NCBI GenBank assembly: GCA_000349905.1
Contig: KB722761.1
Span: forward strand, 193,647 to 257,646
Length of the DNA stretch: 64,000 nucleotides
Reading direction: 5' to 3'
DNA from: Volvariella volvacea V23
Taxonomy: Eukaryota; Basidiomycota; Agaricomycetes; Agaricales; Pluteaceae
Shown: positions 10,881 to 23,169 of the stretch, piece after piece
Layout of the letters: every line of letters begins with the position of its first letter
Numbering within the stretch: position 1 is the stretch's first letter
Translations under genes and position numbers: made by a program
Notes under the pieces: model-generated
What the model was told of the DNA's origin: nothing
Databases searched by the model: none
Seen by the model: only the letters and a program-made list of their open reading frames with translations

Positions 10881-12169
10881 ATGCCGGAAAGCATGGCTGG
10901 AAGCTCTACAACTTCAACCAATAAGGTACGCACTCACACCAGAATTGTTATCCAAGTGTTGACACACATCACCTTAAGCAAGCATCTCCGGTACTGGTGA
11001 AGTCACGACCACGCGTGAGCCATGAGCAGACAGCAGTAAGAATCCCCATTCCGTGTTTTTCTCTTTTTCTGAGGGCGGTGTAGGCTGAGCTAGAACAGCG
11101 CATTAAAGAGCTGAAGCGGGAGTTTTATACGATAAAATGGGATGGCGAGAACGACCATCACAAATACGAGTCAACGCGCAAGGAAATAATAAATAACACC
11201 TGGGAGATCTCGAACGCACTCAAACACGCACGCATGGGTAACCTCGATTTTGAGGTACTCAGGGAGATCGGACTATGGGACGATTATATATACGATGGAT
11301 GGATCGTGAGTGCTTCACAGCGTCGCTGGGATTCGGCGGAAATGGCAGCGATCATCCCCCCTCTCAACGATTTGTGCATGCAGTTCGCTCGGCACATCAC
11401 ACTTTTGTTAGAATCAGTGCCACGGAAAGTGCCAGAGACATATGACAGCATTTTTGAAGACAACAAGATTGTGTCTCGAAGGCTGATTTCATTCATACGA
11501 TCACCATCTTCCCCACATGACGACTGCGTGTATTGGGCTGCCGAAGGGTTACAAGCCGTCCTGATTTGGTGTATTTGGGTACACGTCGATCTTTGGTGCA
11601 TCTCAAATCCTGAGCTCGATCGATGTTTTCGTGAGCTATATGTGAAGCTATCCGCCTCAGGTGCGTTCATGCGTAGCAAACCTTGGTTCTATATTAAGGG
11701 ATTAGCAGATCTCCGTGTCGCCCAACGATGGAAGCGATTGATTTTTCGTCGAATGCAAACTACCCTCTGTGCCGACGACTGCAGCATCTACGTGTCTCAT
11801 TTTTGGGAGGCCGCCACCAGGTTCTTGTTGGCTTGTGGCTGGGATATAATCAAAGTCCTACAGGACATCCCAGAGCAGAAGTGGTTGCTTCCGCGGTTAC
11901 AACAAATAGCAAAGTACACCTATAAGCTTCATACCATGCTTGGAGAAGGTTTGATGAACGACACCTTTATCAAGATGTCATGGTACGAGGCCGATACGGT
12001 TTTTGACCCAAGTACTATGGTGCCATCGCGGAGTTCAATTAGCAAGGCAGGTGCCATTCATTGTACCATGGAGCTAGGTGTGAAGATGGATGGGGATGTA
12101 CATGATCCGAAAGACAGCACAACAATGGAAACGCACGTTCTCTTGTGTGACGAGGACAAGTTTATCTAG
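10881..12169 (+). CDS. unknown-family protein, intact, divergent member
   Basis: I do not recognise this family. The model has three exons: 10881-10925, 10979-11035 and 11084-12169, with introns of 53 and 48 nt and all phases consistent, giving about 395 residues. The N-terminal ~50 residues are polar, then a charged helix (AELEQRIKELKREF) suggests a short coiled coil. The rest is predicted helical with no signal peptide or membrane segment that I can see. Conserved points shared with the other copies are VLIWCIWV...LWCISNPELD, RWKRL...DDCSIYVSHF and the C-terminal CTMELGVKMDG. It is more diverged than copies A and 16088-17528, so it is an older duplicate. The first exon is short; the ATG was chosen because it gives an open, splice-consistent frame. 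Confidence 0.6.
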
Positions 12170-12370
12170 TATATGACCTGTATGTATTGGCTCCCTTGAT
12201 TCATTGCCACACTCAACTCACGATTTTTCTTGTTAGGAACTTGCATTTCAGGACATCCCATTGGCAGACCCTTTTTCAACCGTCTTCCAATCACACTATA
12301 TCTTGATGTGCTTGTGGGAGGTCAAATTTGCTTCAAATATGCGTACTTAGTTATCACCGTATGATCTGTG

Positions 12371-12470
12371 NNNNNNNNNNNNNNNNNNNNNNNNNNNNNN
12401 NNNNNNNNNNNNNNNNNNNNNNNNNNNNNNNNNNNNNNNNNNNNNNNNNNNNNNNNNNNNNNNNNNNNNN
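12371..12470. other. assembly gap of exactly 100 N
   Basis: One hundred consecutive N. The round number implies a gap of unknown size placed by a scaffolder, so real distance and content between the unknown-family gene and the Hsp70-like gene are not known. Confidence 0.98.
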
Positions 12471-13028
12471 CAATGCCTTCTGTGAACGCAGAAATCCGTA
12501 TATTATTCCCCCGGACAGTGATGCAAGCACAGTGTCCCTGAGGACGAGCGATGCTGTCGAAATCCTCTCTCGTGTATGAGCCTCACTGTCAACACAGCAA
12601 CATGGAAAGGTTAGTGTTGACGCATTTTTTGAGGTGAAAAAGGATCTACCGGAACAAGAATCTATAAGAACATGCATCGATTCCAAAACGATGAGCTGGA
12701 AACAATGGAGACCGAGTTTTGAGAGTTTGGCTTTCTGATGGACTTCCTGTCTTGCTGTGCACTAGGCGTGGAACCATTGTTCTTTTGTGGGTGCATATAG
12801 ATCCACAACATACGCAATCTATTATTTTCTTGTTGAAATGATCTATTTTATACTTTTTGACAATTATTGTAGTACCCTTGTTCATATATTCAAGCCCACC
12901 ATTGTTATTTCTTCTCCTGCCGTCTGTTGTGAGGTTACCCCCATAGTTGTAGGTGCTGCAACGGGCGTTTCCTTTATTTTTCTTCTGGCGAATAACTGCC
13001 GGAAAGAACCGAATCAGTTCACCCTTTG

Positions 13029-13037
13029 TATATAAGG
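13029..13037 (+). promoter_or_regulatory. TATA-like box of the Hsp70-like gene
   Basis: TATATAAGG lies 126 bp before the ATG at 13163. This spacing fits a fungal core promoter with a short 5' UTR. Confidence 0.4.
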
Positions 13038-13162
13038 CCAGAAACCGGGTCCAAGTAACTTATCAAGACCACCACACATTTACCCCCAATCTTACTCCAT
13101 TGACTGCATATATTCGATACACCAAATATACATCAAGTCCCTCTCAGGTTCCTACTTCAAAC

Positions 13163-15596
13163 ATGGGTACTCTCCCGACTTATGATAATGTTAACCCAAC
13201 CCTTGTCCTTGGAATTGATGTTGGGACAACTTTCAGTGGCGTTGCCCTTTGGTGAGCATAAGCAACATGCTCGGCATATGTGTAGTCGTTGACAGCTGTT
13301 AGTACACTCCTCCCCGGAAAAACTCCGCAAATTCTTCATGTCAACCGGTGCACATAATTTTCGTGCTTGTGCATTCAGTCATTTGAATTTAGTTGCATAA
13401 CAGTTGGAAGCGTCAAGCCGCAAGCGAGTTTCGCGTCCCTACTATCATATGGTATGATAAACAGGGCAACGTTGCACAAGCTGGTGCAGAGACGGAGGAG
13501 GTCCAACTCCAAGCTGAGTTGCAAGGTTGGGTCAAAGTGGATTGGTACGTCCCAATCAACTTTCAAGAATGGTAACATCATCTAGCATTTCAAATTACAT
13601 AGGTTCAAGCTTCACCTCAAGCCAGATCAACTAGATTCTGGACCCACTGACTTACACACTAGGATCCCAGGACTCCCAGCTGGAAAGAGTGTAACACTTG
13701 TGTTCACCGATTACCTTAGGTTCCTGTACACTCACACCCAAGAGTTTATGAATGAAACGAATAATGCCACAAAAGATTTTCTCGCCTTAAATCCAAAAGT
13801 TGTAGTGGTACTATCACATCCAAATGGATGGGAGGGTCCCCAGCAAATAGAGATGCGAAAGGCAGCTATGCTTGCAGGAATAGTCAGCAAGCGCGAAGAT
13901 GTCTATTTCGTGTCTGAAGGGGAAGCAGGCCTGCAATACTGTGCTTACCATGAGTTATGTGATGAGGTACATGCTGAGAATTAGTTGTTGTTCTTACTCT
14001 TCTAACCTTCCTTCTTGATGCTTAGAGCGAACGCATTGTGATTGTTGATGCAGGTGGAGGAACAGTAGATATCAGTGCCTACAATCGACAAGGTGCCACT
14101 CCCAACACTGAAGCCTCTTATTGCGAAGTCATGAGACCACAGTGTATGTAACATTTCTCCCCGCAATAAAGGCTGTATCTGACTTTGTCCAAGGCCACCT
14201 ACAGGGAGGAGCAATTGTTACTGGCTATGCATCTGATTACATTCAGAGTAAGTCATTTTGATCATAAAAAATGTATCTGAATCAGGTTAGGCTATTTGCA
14301 ATCGACGGCCCACCATGACTGTGTGGAAACATTGACGAAGGATTTTGACAATAAGGGGAAACATAGCTTTAATCCAACATCAGATGTTGTCTTTATAAAT
14401 ACAGGAGACAAAAAAATTCGTGATACAGACAAGAGAATTCAAAGTGGGATCCTTTATTTGACTCGGTACGATTACCTTAACACCTTTCAATGAAATGCTA
14501 AGACAGACATAGTGATGAGGTGGCCTGTTTCTTTGAGCCAACTCTAGTTTGTATCTATAATGCCATAACACAGCTGACTAAAAGGCCTGGCAGTGCTCCA
14601 GTAAGTAGTCCACATAGGCATTGTTTTCTTATTCTGAATGCCTTGAAGAGTGTCTTCTTTATTGGAGGACTTGCTGGGAATGAGTGGCTGACAGAGAATC
14701 TACGCCTTCGCTTAAACCCGATAGGGGTATCACTCATGCGACCAGATGCACCGTAAGTACTGCTCCATACTTTCAGCAGCCTGCCTCTCATTAGTTTTCA
14801 CTAAAAAATGCATAGGCGCAAGTCTGTTGCTGAAGGGGCTATCGTTCACTTAATCGGGCGATCTGCTGTTGCCTCTCGTATCCCTCGAAGTATTCTTGGT
14901 ATTGAAATTTGCCAAATCTATGATGGAGATAATCCAGAACATCGCACTCGTCAGACGGTCAATTGGCCAGATGGTACTATCCGCATTCCTGGAGCTTTCA
15001 GCATCATGGTTTCCGAGGTGGGTCACCTTCTCCCAGGCCAGATTCCGCATGGTGCTGTGCTCATAGCTCCCCATATAGTTGGCCCCAATGGGTATTAATC
15101 AAGAGCGTTACTGCTCTTATTCCAAATGCTATGACATTGAAACGTTTAAGGCCATACATAATCAAGATCTGCGAGTCGAAATTCTTCGTTATAGAGGCCC
15201 ACTGCTAGACCCCAAATGGCGGAGCAAGTAGCATTCATATTATCTCTATATTTGCACTGCTCATGTTCAATGCAGCCCACACTGCTGATTGGGATTGTGT
15301 CCATATCATTTCCACCCCAGGACAGTTCATCAATAGCGTCGCACAAATCAAGCAAGGTCCCATTGGTCCATATGTTCTCATTGAATTCCAGGTTGGGCTA
15401 TTGTATAAAGGTTCAGAAATGCATGCCAAGATATTTTGGAGGGGTCCCGATGTAAGTTGGGATTAATTTCTCACTGCAAACACCACTGACACGCTGTATA
15501 GGGTAACATCGTCTCCAGGCAAGTAATCATTGTTGTATGTATTCTAACACAAATTAACGCTTTCCTAGGGATGACGTGGCTATCATTTATGTTTAG
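13163..15596 (+). CDS. HSPA12-type Hsp70-like ATPase
   Basis: The model has fourteen exons giving 581 residues, all phases consistent: 13163-13251, 13303-13347, 13404-13544, 13603-13966, 14026-14143, 14194-14247, 14291-14465, 14513-14600, 14649-14752, 14816-15017, 15079-15223, 15276-15451, 15502-15518, 15569-15596. It carries the actin/Hsp70 ATPase motifs: phosphate-1 LGIDVGTTFSG (about residues 16-26), phosphate-2 VIVDAGGGTVDIS, and the adenosine-side FFIGGLAGNEWL. There is no canonical Hsp70 substrate-binding domain or EEVD tail, as in the HSPA12 branch. Two introns begin GC (15224 and 15519) with good GCAAGT donors. The probable role is a cytosolic ATP-binding chaperone-like protein; the substrate is unknown. 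A TATA-like box lies about 126 bp upstream. It sits between two intact members of the unknown family. Confidence 0.8.
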
Positions 15597-16087
15597 GTTT
15601 TAATCTCCTGCATATGTAGTAACAATATTATGAGCTTTCTATTCATGCTTGTTTGCCAAGGGTGTTGTTAGAGTGACAGGTTACGGTGTTAGTAGATGGG
15701 CCGAGCATTTAGAGGCACGCAATGTATTAGCTGAAGAAAAGTGTTTGTGACCCACGACAGCAAACCACCACCAAACGTTAATGATGTTAGTCATTGAACG
15801 TTGAACTCTCGACCGTTGCTTCAAACATGAGTTATATTAGTATATAAAGATATGTCGGCACTCAAATACAATGGCTGAGCACGTCACCTTGGCTGAGCTG
15901 GGATCACCTGAGATTACACAGGGCTAACATAATCACAATGATGGCAATTGTTGTCCTGTTGCCATGACTGAACAAACAATCATCACAAAAGCCAACTCCA
16001 CCGCCAATTCTCTCGTCGTCAAGGATTTGAAGTGCTCCCCAGCGATTTGCCTTCTGTCGTGAAACGTGCAATTTCTCGTGGCATCGG
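15597..16087. other. intergenic, TATA-like box
   Basis: No coding match. A TATATAAAG at 15841-15849 could be the core promoter of the unknown-family gene starting at 16088; the spacing of about 240 bp is rather long. Confidence 0.4.
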
Positions 16088-17528
16088 ATGGCCTCTCAAC
16101 TTCTCACCCCCACGACGAGCAAAGGCGAGCCTAAAGTGGCTGTGAGTATTGTGTCAGAACCACAAGAGGTACGAGTGTTCCGACCCCACGGCGATGTGAG
16201 TCAGGAAGAGGAGCTAACCTCCATTCTTTTATTGCATTTCAGGACGTGCATCGGGTAGATGAACTCCACAAAAGCGTTGAAGAGTGGACTTCAAAAGTTG
16301 AACGGGCGAAGGAGGAGGACAAACAGCGACGAGAAGAATGGAAACACGATTTGACTACGCTACGTAGTACCATGGCTACACTTCGGAGGGAACTCGATGA
16401 AGTAGTAGGGTCCCACCTGCCACTCTCTAGACCTCCATCTGCGTCAGCATTCCTTGATACGTGGCGACACACAAAACGGGACTATCTTGACAAGTACCCA
16501 GTCTTATTCGATGCTCAGCTTGGAATGAGAAACGAGGAGCTAGTCGATATGATGCACAAGGTTAACAATGCATTCGGTCCGGTTGTGAAATGCGTTATTG
16601 GGGTGCTAGGTGATAGCAGGTCCCAAAGCACAGCTGCGGCGCAGGAAACGAGCAATGCGCTTCAACAGCACAAGCTCCTTTCTCATCGTTTTCTCCCGCT
16701 AATAAGTGGCTTAGCAAGTCATTATATCCCAGTGGTGGATTGTGGCGATGATCGGAATATGGAGGTTCACCCTGTCTACATTGCGTTGCAGGCCACCTTG
16801 GCCTGGAGCACTAGGATGTTATTAGAGGCGTGGTGTATCTCCAGCGCAGAAATTCATAACAGCTTTCACCTCCTTAGTGAAAGATTGGAGAAAGAGGGTG
16901 GGTCTCATTCACTCGTTATTCAAAGCATTCCGTTGAGTTCCACATCGGCGCGTGCATCTTATTAATTTCCATTTCTAAAAGTAACTTACGAGTCATTCTT
17001 GTATGGTTGACAGAGCAGCCCCATATTATACGAAGGTGGAAAGCTTTTACCCATTCTGGGCTCCAGTCAGTGGTCGGTGACGAAACTACCGACCTTCATT
17101 GCTGTGCAAATCTCCTATGGCAGGGGATATCTGCGATCCTCTCTTATTGTGGCTGGAATTCAGACATCCTTTTGTCTAGCTCACAGGGATCCGGCTCGGC
17201 GAGCTTCAGATCCAAGCTCGAATCAGAACTGCTTGAATTGGGAATCAAGGTGCTTCGACTTAACCGAGCATTGTGGTCTGGAAACTGCAGATCAGAAGCC
17301 AAAGTAATCTGGCTGGAGGCGGATTCTTTGGTTAATTTTCAACAGGTAATCCCATTCACTTTGACCTCAAGTCAAAGCGGAAGCGGATTACTGGTTACAC
17401 CAAATTATTTTAACACTGTTGATTCTGACTCAAGCCAGGTGGTATGCACCGTAGAGCTAGGATTGCGCGTGCAAGAGATGAACAGAGAACCTACGGTTAT
17501 GAAGGCCAAGGTGATAGCGGCACCCTGA
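16088..17528 (+). CDS. unknown-family protein, intact reference copy
   Basis: I do not recognise this family. The model has three exons: 16088-16168, 16243-16897 and 17014-17528, with introns of 74 and 116 nt and consistent phases, giving 416 residues. Layout: a Ser/Thr/Pro-containing N-terminus of ~27 residues; a strongly charged helix (ELHKSVEEWTSKVERAKEED, about 32-51) likely to form a coiled coil; then a helical body with the family signatures LDTWRHTKRDYLDKYP, VHPVYIALQATLAWS and WCISSAEIHNSF; then exon 3 with VVGDETTDLHCCANLLWQ and ILSYCGW; and a C-terminus VVCTVELGLRV ending KVIAAP. No signal peptide or membrane helix is seen. The last exon is nearly identical at DNA level to copy A (7.9-8.4 kb), so the two separated recently. 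Confidence 0.7.
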
Positions 17529-18589
17529 AGTGCCGAACACTTCCGTTGCTAGCTGCTGATCACTACATGATTTTGGGAGATGTTACGCCTCACGCTTTTA
17601 ACGTTTGTAGCCCCTGTATGTAGTAGCACGTTTGTCGAATCAGTTGGGATAAAAGACTGAACTATCTGTTTTACGGAACAGCCTGAGGAAGGGCAGCCGA
17701 GGTATCACTTATGTTTGCAGCTTCTATTGGCTCCGGCAGTACTTGTCAGGAAATTAGTCATTTTCATCTTATGCGATGCGTTTTGTTCGAGTTGGAGTAC
17801 GAAACAAAACTCCAGATTCTGTTTCAAGTCCATTATATCTAGATGCAGTCAGGAGATGAGAATGAGCGTTTGCTCTAGTGTTTTCTCAGAGTACAGTTGT
17901 ACTAACAATACCAGAAATGTTACTGGATAGTACGTGGTGCCCACATTTAGGTCTGTCAACGTCGCTCTGAGCTCCTTATATACCCCTGTGTCAAGCCAAC
18001 TTTCATCGTATTGCACAACACCTATTCGATAGCGACCGATCAGGATTGCTCGTTGGTACTATCACTCACGTTAGATGCGTACAATTCTTTGATCTGGTAT
18101 AGTTTGCCACAGAGGGGCCTATCTGTTATCAGGAAGCATTCATTCCATGCACTGCGGATCCCGATAATGCGGTAGGTTAGGAACAAGGGGTGGATTGATA
18201 GCTTCTTAGTAGGGTACTAGAGCTCTCTGATATGGGAGACAAGTTACAGAGAAGACTAGGACTAAGAGATTAGAAGCGAAGATGCACAAGGGAACTCACG
18301 ATATTAGTGGATATTAACCCAAGAAAGACGGAGGCCCACGAAGTGCCAAAGGAGTGGGTGAGGCGAATGTATAGATGGCATGGTTGAATGACCATTGGGA
18401 GAGTAGCAAACCGAAAGGGACATATAAAAAGAGATACAGGAGACGTAGCCCACAAAGTCAAATTACGCCTTCAAGCCTAGTATCAGATTAGCAACGTCAC
18501 ATGTGCGAGGCTTAACATCGCAGACAAAAGGCTCTAATACACTAACGTTTTGTTAACATCACGACTATACGTAATTAACTATTCATCGT
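17529..18589. other. intergenic, nothing recognised
   Basis: The first ~150 bp resembles the 3' flank of copy A (both contain a CTGTATGTAG segment), showing that the duplication extended past the stop codon. No gene is seen in the rest. Confidence 0.5.
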
Positions 18590-20240
18590 ACTCACCTTAG
18601 CATCATCCCAATGAATTTGCGAGGTGGTTCAATCACCTCGCCCGTGTTGTGATATTGAACACAGTGATCATTGATGCAATCGTGAGCCAGAGTGTATCAA
18701 ATGCCAACTTTTGTCCAGGACAGATTCTGTAGCATACAAAAGAGCTTTCAATCAGCACTCAGGGCTACAGGGAGTAGGTTTCTCAGAATTCCTACCGACG
18801 TCCAAAACCAAAGGCAATTGTAGTTGGATCCCTCACGTTTGGATCCAATTTTCCATTCTTAATGAACCGGTCTGGGTTGAATGTCAAGGGATTGGGATAC
18901 ATTTTGGGATCTTGAAGCATTATCCTGTTCAAGTAAAGGTATAAGTTTGTGTCTATTAGGAAGGGTATAGCATCCCTACCACATGTTGGCGAAAACTAGA
19001 GTTCCAGATGGTATTCTATAACCTTTAAATACATCCTCAGAATTGGATATCCGAGGAGCACCTTCCAGAAACTCGCACATTAGCGATTTCGTAATGCTCA
19101 GGTTGAGGATATACCTAGTGGGGCAACAGGCATCCACCGAGCTGCCTCTAGTATGATGGCTGTCACATAGGATAATGCCTCTCGATGGGCGAAATCGGGG
19201 AGCTCTCCATCAAATACAACATCAACTTCTAATTGAGCTTTTGCAAGTACTTCTGAATGGCGAACAAGCCCCATCACAACAACAGTAAGCACAGAAAGTG
19301 TCTTAGATCCATGAACACATTGATACAGACAATTGAAGAAAAGGACGGAACTCACTGTATCTGCACCGCCTGAAATACACTCGGTAAGATAATGTGACGA
19401 TGAACCAGCAATAAAGGGTGTCTTACTCACCAGCAAACATTGTCCCAGCAGTTGCCTTTATATCATCCTCTGTGAAATGCACAGACCTTTCTTCGGATAG
19501 TTTCTTCAGCGCTCGGTGTACGAAGGATGAGCCTGCTATATTGTTGTCCTTCATCAATAGTATCAGTGGACAAATGTGGAGGACGGCACATAATATGTCT
19601 GCTTTGCAGGAACCGTACGGAATAACCTCCATATTCACTTCAAGAGCTCTTCCCTCCCTTGCCACCCTCTTGAACGTTGCACCAGGAACCCACTCCGGAA
19701 TCCACTTGAGAAAAGGAAGGTAGTCGACCATGAATCTTCCTGGAACCAAAACCTCTAAGACACTCTTAGCAGCTCTGATAGTTCGACGTACGGATCGTAT
19801 TTATCCTTCGGCACCAATCCATATGTTACCCCAAGGATTATTTGGCCTGTCATCCTGCAATGCAAATGCGAATTATGAGTTGTGGAACCGCTAAAACAAT
19901 GCCACCATACAGTCTTAGGTGAGCGTGCCACTCAGATGGATCATTTAGTAGTTGCTGTAACAGGTGGCGTGTCGCACTGTGAATTTACTCGCGATTGCCC
20001 TCTTGATTCGTGGGATGGAAGGCCTCTTGCAGGGCAAGTCTTCTATGTCGACGCCTGTGATCACAAAAATCGGTTTAGATAGATCAGTGCATGACATGTT
20101 CACACACATACAATTTTTCACCTATTCACTTTGTTCAGCCTAGAATCCTTGCACCGTCTCAGAAGACTTACCATATTGGAAAAATGCAATCCTAGTATAG
20201 AATCCCGTCAGGCTTAGCATTTGGGTTTGGGGCCTGATAG
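18590..20240 (-). pseudogene. cytochrome P450 copy 1, body, broken
   Basis: Minus-strand exons in P450 order: an exon ending AFFQYG near 20175; RRHRRLALQEAFHP near 20060; MTGQIILGVTYGL at 19857; a 1-bp deletion near 19775 that shifts the frame into VPGRFMVDYLPFLKW; the I-helix segment SGGADTVSS near 19370; ExxR-type EAARW near 19150; FKGYRIPSGT near 19035; the PERF-type FNPDRFIKNGKL near 18860; FGFGRR near 18795; and the haem-ligand exon ICPGQKLAFDTLW near 18710. A second deletion falls before GEVIEPPRKF near 18620. It is highly similar to the intact P450 at 45613-47786. Frameshifts and the displaced N-terminus make it non-functional. Confidence 0.8.
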
Positions 20241-20252
20241 TTGTCATTCCAG

Positions 20253-20552
20253 CAACTCTTTACATGAGGCTGAGGCATACCTCCACACGCCCACTCCTTT
20301 GTGGTCCTAAGGGCCTGCCGCTTCTTGGAAATGCACTCCAAATACCGCACGCAGAAGGATGTGCTCACTACCACAACCTCTGCCAAAAGCTCGGTGAGCG
20401 CTGGACTATCTCTATGGTGCTCATTTCGTTGACTGATCTGACAAAGGAACGGATATCCTTTATCTTAGCATTCTTGGAACGCCTATTGTCATCCTTGACA
20501 GCTATGAAGCGGCACACACGACGTTGGAAGGTTCTATCACATTTTTGAGCAG
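20253..20552 (+). pseudogene. P450 N-terminal exons 1-2, inverted
   Basis: On the plus strand, exon 1 carries GPKGLPLLGNALQIP and HYHNLCQKLGE, ending at a GTGAGC donor near 20393. Exon 2 carries GTDILYLSILGTPIVI and ends SITFLSR before GTAGGC at 20552. The matching exon 3 onward lies immediately to the left on the opposite strand. The simplest reading is that exons 1-2 of P450 copy 1 were inverted in place. Confidence 0.75.
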
Positions 20553-21350
20553 GTAGGCTCTCTATTTTATCTATCAAAACCACGATACGTACCACTCCCA
20601 GGAGCCAGGGCCATATAGCTGCCATAGTCAAGAGGGACATCGCGTTGGAGTGCGCAAATGTTGGCGGAACTTGGAGTACTTAACCAGATATATGTCTGAC
20701 AAGGCGGCCATCATACCAAGACTGAATGAAGAGAATGAAGACACCATAAGCATTCACCTAGCCCTTCCCATTGATGCTGTATCTCCGCCGAGCTTTGGGA
20801 ACTGTCCTAGGTAAATTTAGTCATTTGACACACTTCGCTCCAAGAGAAGCCCCGTGCGCTTGGAGAGTTAGTGTACATCTTGAGGTGGCATAGACGCCCC
20901 CGCGCTAGATGACCTATAGCTGCCACTCATCTGTACGCAAAAGCACTTGATCTATGCCCAAACGAGATGGAATTTTGGGTCGTGGTATCAATTCCCTTGT
21001 GGGTGGTGCCAGTACAGGCTCTCAGATAAAGAAAATGAAGGGTTTTCAGCTTTAACTTCGATGATCAGCAGATCAATTCCGAACTTACATTGCAGGTATC
21101 AGTAAAATTTCCCAATCAACAGCATCTCTACATCAAACCAGCAACAGGGACTGCAATACAATGTTTTCAGCCAAGCTTTACGGCGACATAAATGACAGAT
21201 AAGCATCCCTTATCACACGAACCAAGAGATGCAAGGTCTATTTCAGCGCTAACTCTCTTATCTTGTCCATATCCCCTTCAAGTACATAGGGAAACCCATA
21301 CACGGTGGCCGTGATCACAAAATGGTGTTTTCAATTCCAGTTGGCATTTA
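20553..21350. other. intergenic between two P450 pseudogenes
   Basis: I see no coding match. The expected 3' exons (PERF and haem-binding) of P450 copy 2 are not found here. Confidence 0.4.
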
Positions 21351-21399
21351 ATATCTGTCAATAAAGGAAGGGTATATACCATTGAAATCATAACTCAAA

Positions 21400-23169
21400 T
21401 CAATCGGGTAGCACAACCAACCTAGAGCGGCACCAAGTTCGATCAGCGATGAATACCCATCCTCCAACGGCGCCGACAGCATGCAACGTAAAAATTCGCA
21501 CGTTAGCGACTTTGTAATGCTCAAGTCGAGGATAGACCTAGCGGGGTGATGGGCATCCACCGAGCTGCCTCTAGTATGACGGCTGTCACGGTAATGCCTC
21601 TCGATGGGCAAACTTGGGAAACTCTCCGCTGAGCACAGTATCAGACTTCCAGTTGAGCTTTTGCAAGTACTTCTGGATGACAAACAAGTCCCATAATGGC
21701 AACGGTAAGTACAGCATTGGTCTTGGCTCCATTAATGCATTGCTGCGGGTAATCGAAGAACGGGGACGGAACCCACTGTGTCTGCACCAGCTAGAGTAAA
21801 TTCAGCAAATGGTACGATGACAAACCAGCGCTAAACTAGGCCTTACTCACCCATAAACATTGCCCCATCAGTTGCCTTTATATCGACCTCTGTGAAATGC
21901 ACAGATTGTTCTTCAGATAATTTCTTCAGCGCTCGGTGTATGAAGGACGGGCCTGCTATATCGTTATTCTCCACCGACAGGATTAGTGATGATCAACCAG
22001 AAGACAGCACATACTATGCTTGCTTTGCAAGCGTCGTATGGAATATTGTCCATATTTGCTTTGAGAGCTCTTGCTTGCCACCCTCTTGAATGCTGTACCA
22101 GCAATCCACTCCGGAATCAATTTGAAGAATGGAAGGTAGTCAACTACGTATCTTCCCACAACCAGGATATCCAAGAGACTCTTAACAACAACCTCTGATA
22201 GCCCGATATACAGGTCATGTCTATCCTTCGGCCTCAATCCATAGGTCACCCCAAGGATTACTTGGCCTGCCATTCTGCAATCCAAGCACAATTAGCGAAT
22301 TGCTGCAATATTTAGTAATGGCGTCTTACAGCCTGAAATGTGCGTGCCATTCAGCTGGTTCATCCAGTAGCTGTCGCAGCATGTGATAGCACGCACCACG
22401 GACATACTCGCGGTTGTCCTTCTGATTGACAACATTAAATACCTCTCGCAGGACGAGTCTTCGATATCGACGCCTGTTTTTGCAGAAATCAGCTCAAACT
22501 AGTTAACGTAACACGGATACATACCACATTTCACCTATTCACTGAATTTTGCGTAGTACCTTTGCTCAGTTTCTAGCAACTTACCGTATTGGCTGAATGA
22601 AAACACCTCATCAAGGCCCGTCAAGCTTAACATCTGAGATTTGGACCTGAGAATGGGCAAATTACGAACCACAGTTTTAATAGACAGAATATATGGCCTG
22701 CCTGCTAGAAAACGTCGTGGAATTCTCCAACATCACATGTGCTGCGTCAAAGCTATCAAGAATGACGATGTGCGCTCCAAAAGCATTGAGATAGATGATA
22801 TCCGTTTCTGTATCAGATCAGTCAACGAATTGAGGTAGCTCTACACCTACCGAGCTTTTTTGAGAGGTTGTGATAGTGGACCCATTCTTCTGACGTTGTT
22901 AATTGTAGCATATTTCCGATAAGCGGCAGTCCCTTGGGGCCAGGGGGAGTGAGTGCGATGAAGCACGCCTCCATCGCGGGTGGAAGATTATCGAGATCGC
23001 GACTATCCATAGCCAGGGCCATGCGTTTGGTAGCGTGGGGAGTGGCATTGTGCTGGGTTGTGCACTTGTCGGGTACGTTGTAGTGCTTGACTAGATATAT
23101 AGACACCTCGCCGAACCCCTGTACCCAAGAATGACGAAGTTTACAAGCCCGTGTCCTGGGAATGCACAA
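21400..23169 (-). pseudogene. cytochrome P450 copy 2, 3' truncated
   Basis: Minus-strand exons are collinear: TPPGPKGLPLIGNMLQ and WVHYHNLSKKLG (22.8-22.95 kb), TDIIYLNAFGAHIVI (near 22.75 kb), an exon ending FSFSQYG (near 22.6 kb), RRYRRLVLREVFN (near 22.46 kb), QVILGVTYGLRPKD (from 22291), FIHRALKKLSEEQ (near 21.94 kb), and GLVCHPEVLAKAQLEV followed by a stop near 21.65 kb, then ILEAARWMPITPLG (near 21.55 kb). The PERF and haem-cysteine exons are missing, and the N-terminal membrane anchor is not visible. It is therefore a dead, truncated relative of copy 1 in the same orientation, probably a tandem duplicate. Confidence 0.8.

Larger units (their letters stand above)
12170..13162. other. 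intergenic stretch with assembly gap
   Basis: No coding match is seen. The stretch holds the N run (12371-12470) and, near its right end, a TATA-like TATATAAGG at 13029-13037 that probably serves the Hsp70-like gene starting at 13163. Confidence 0.6.
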
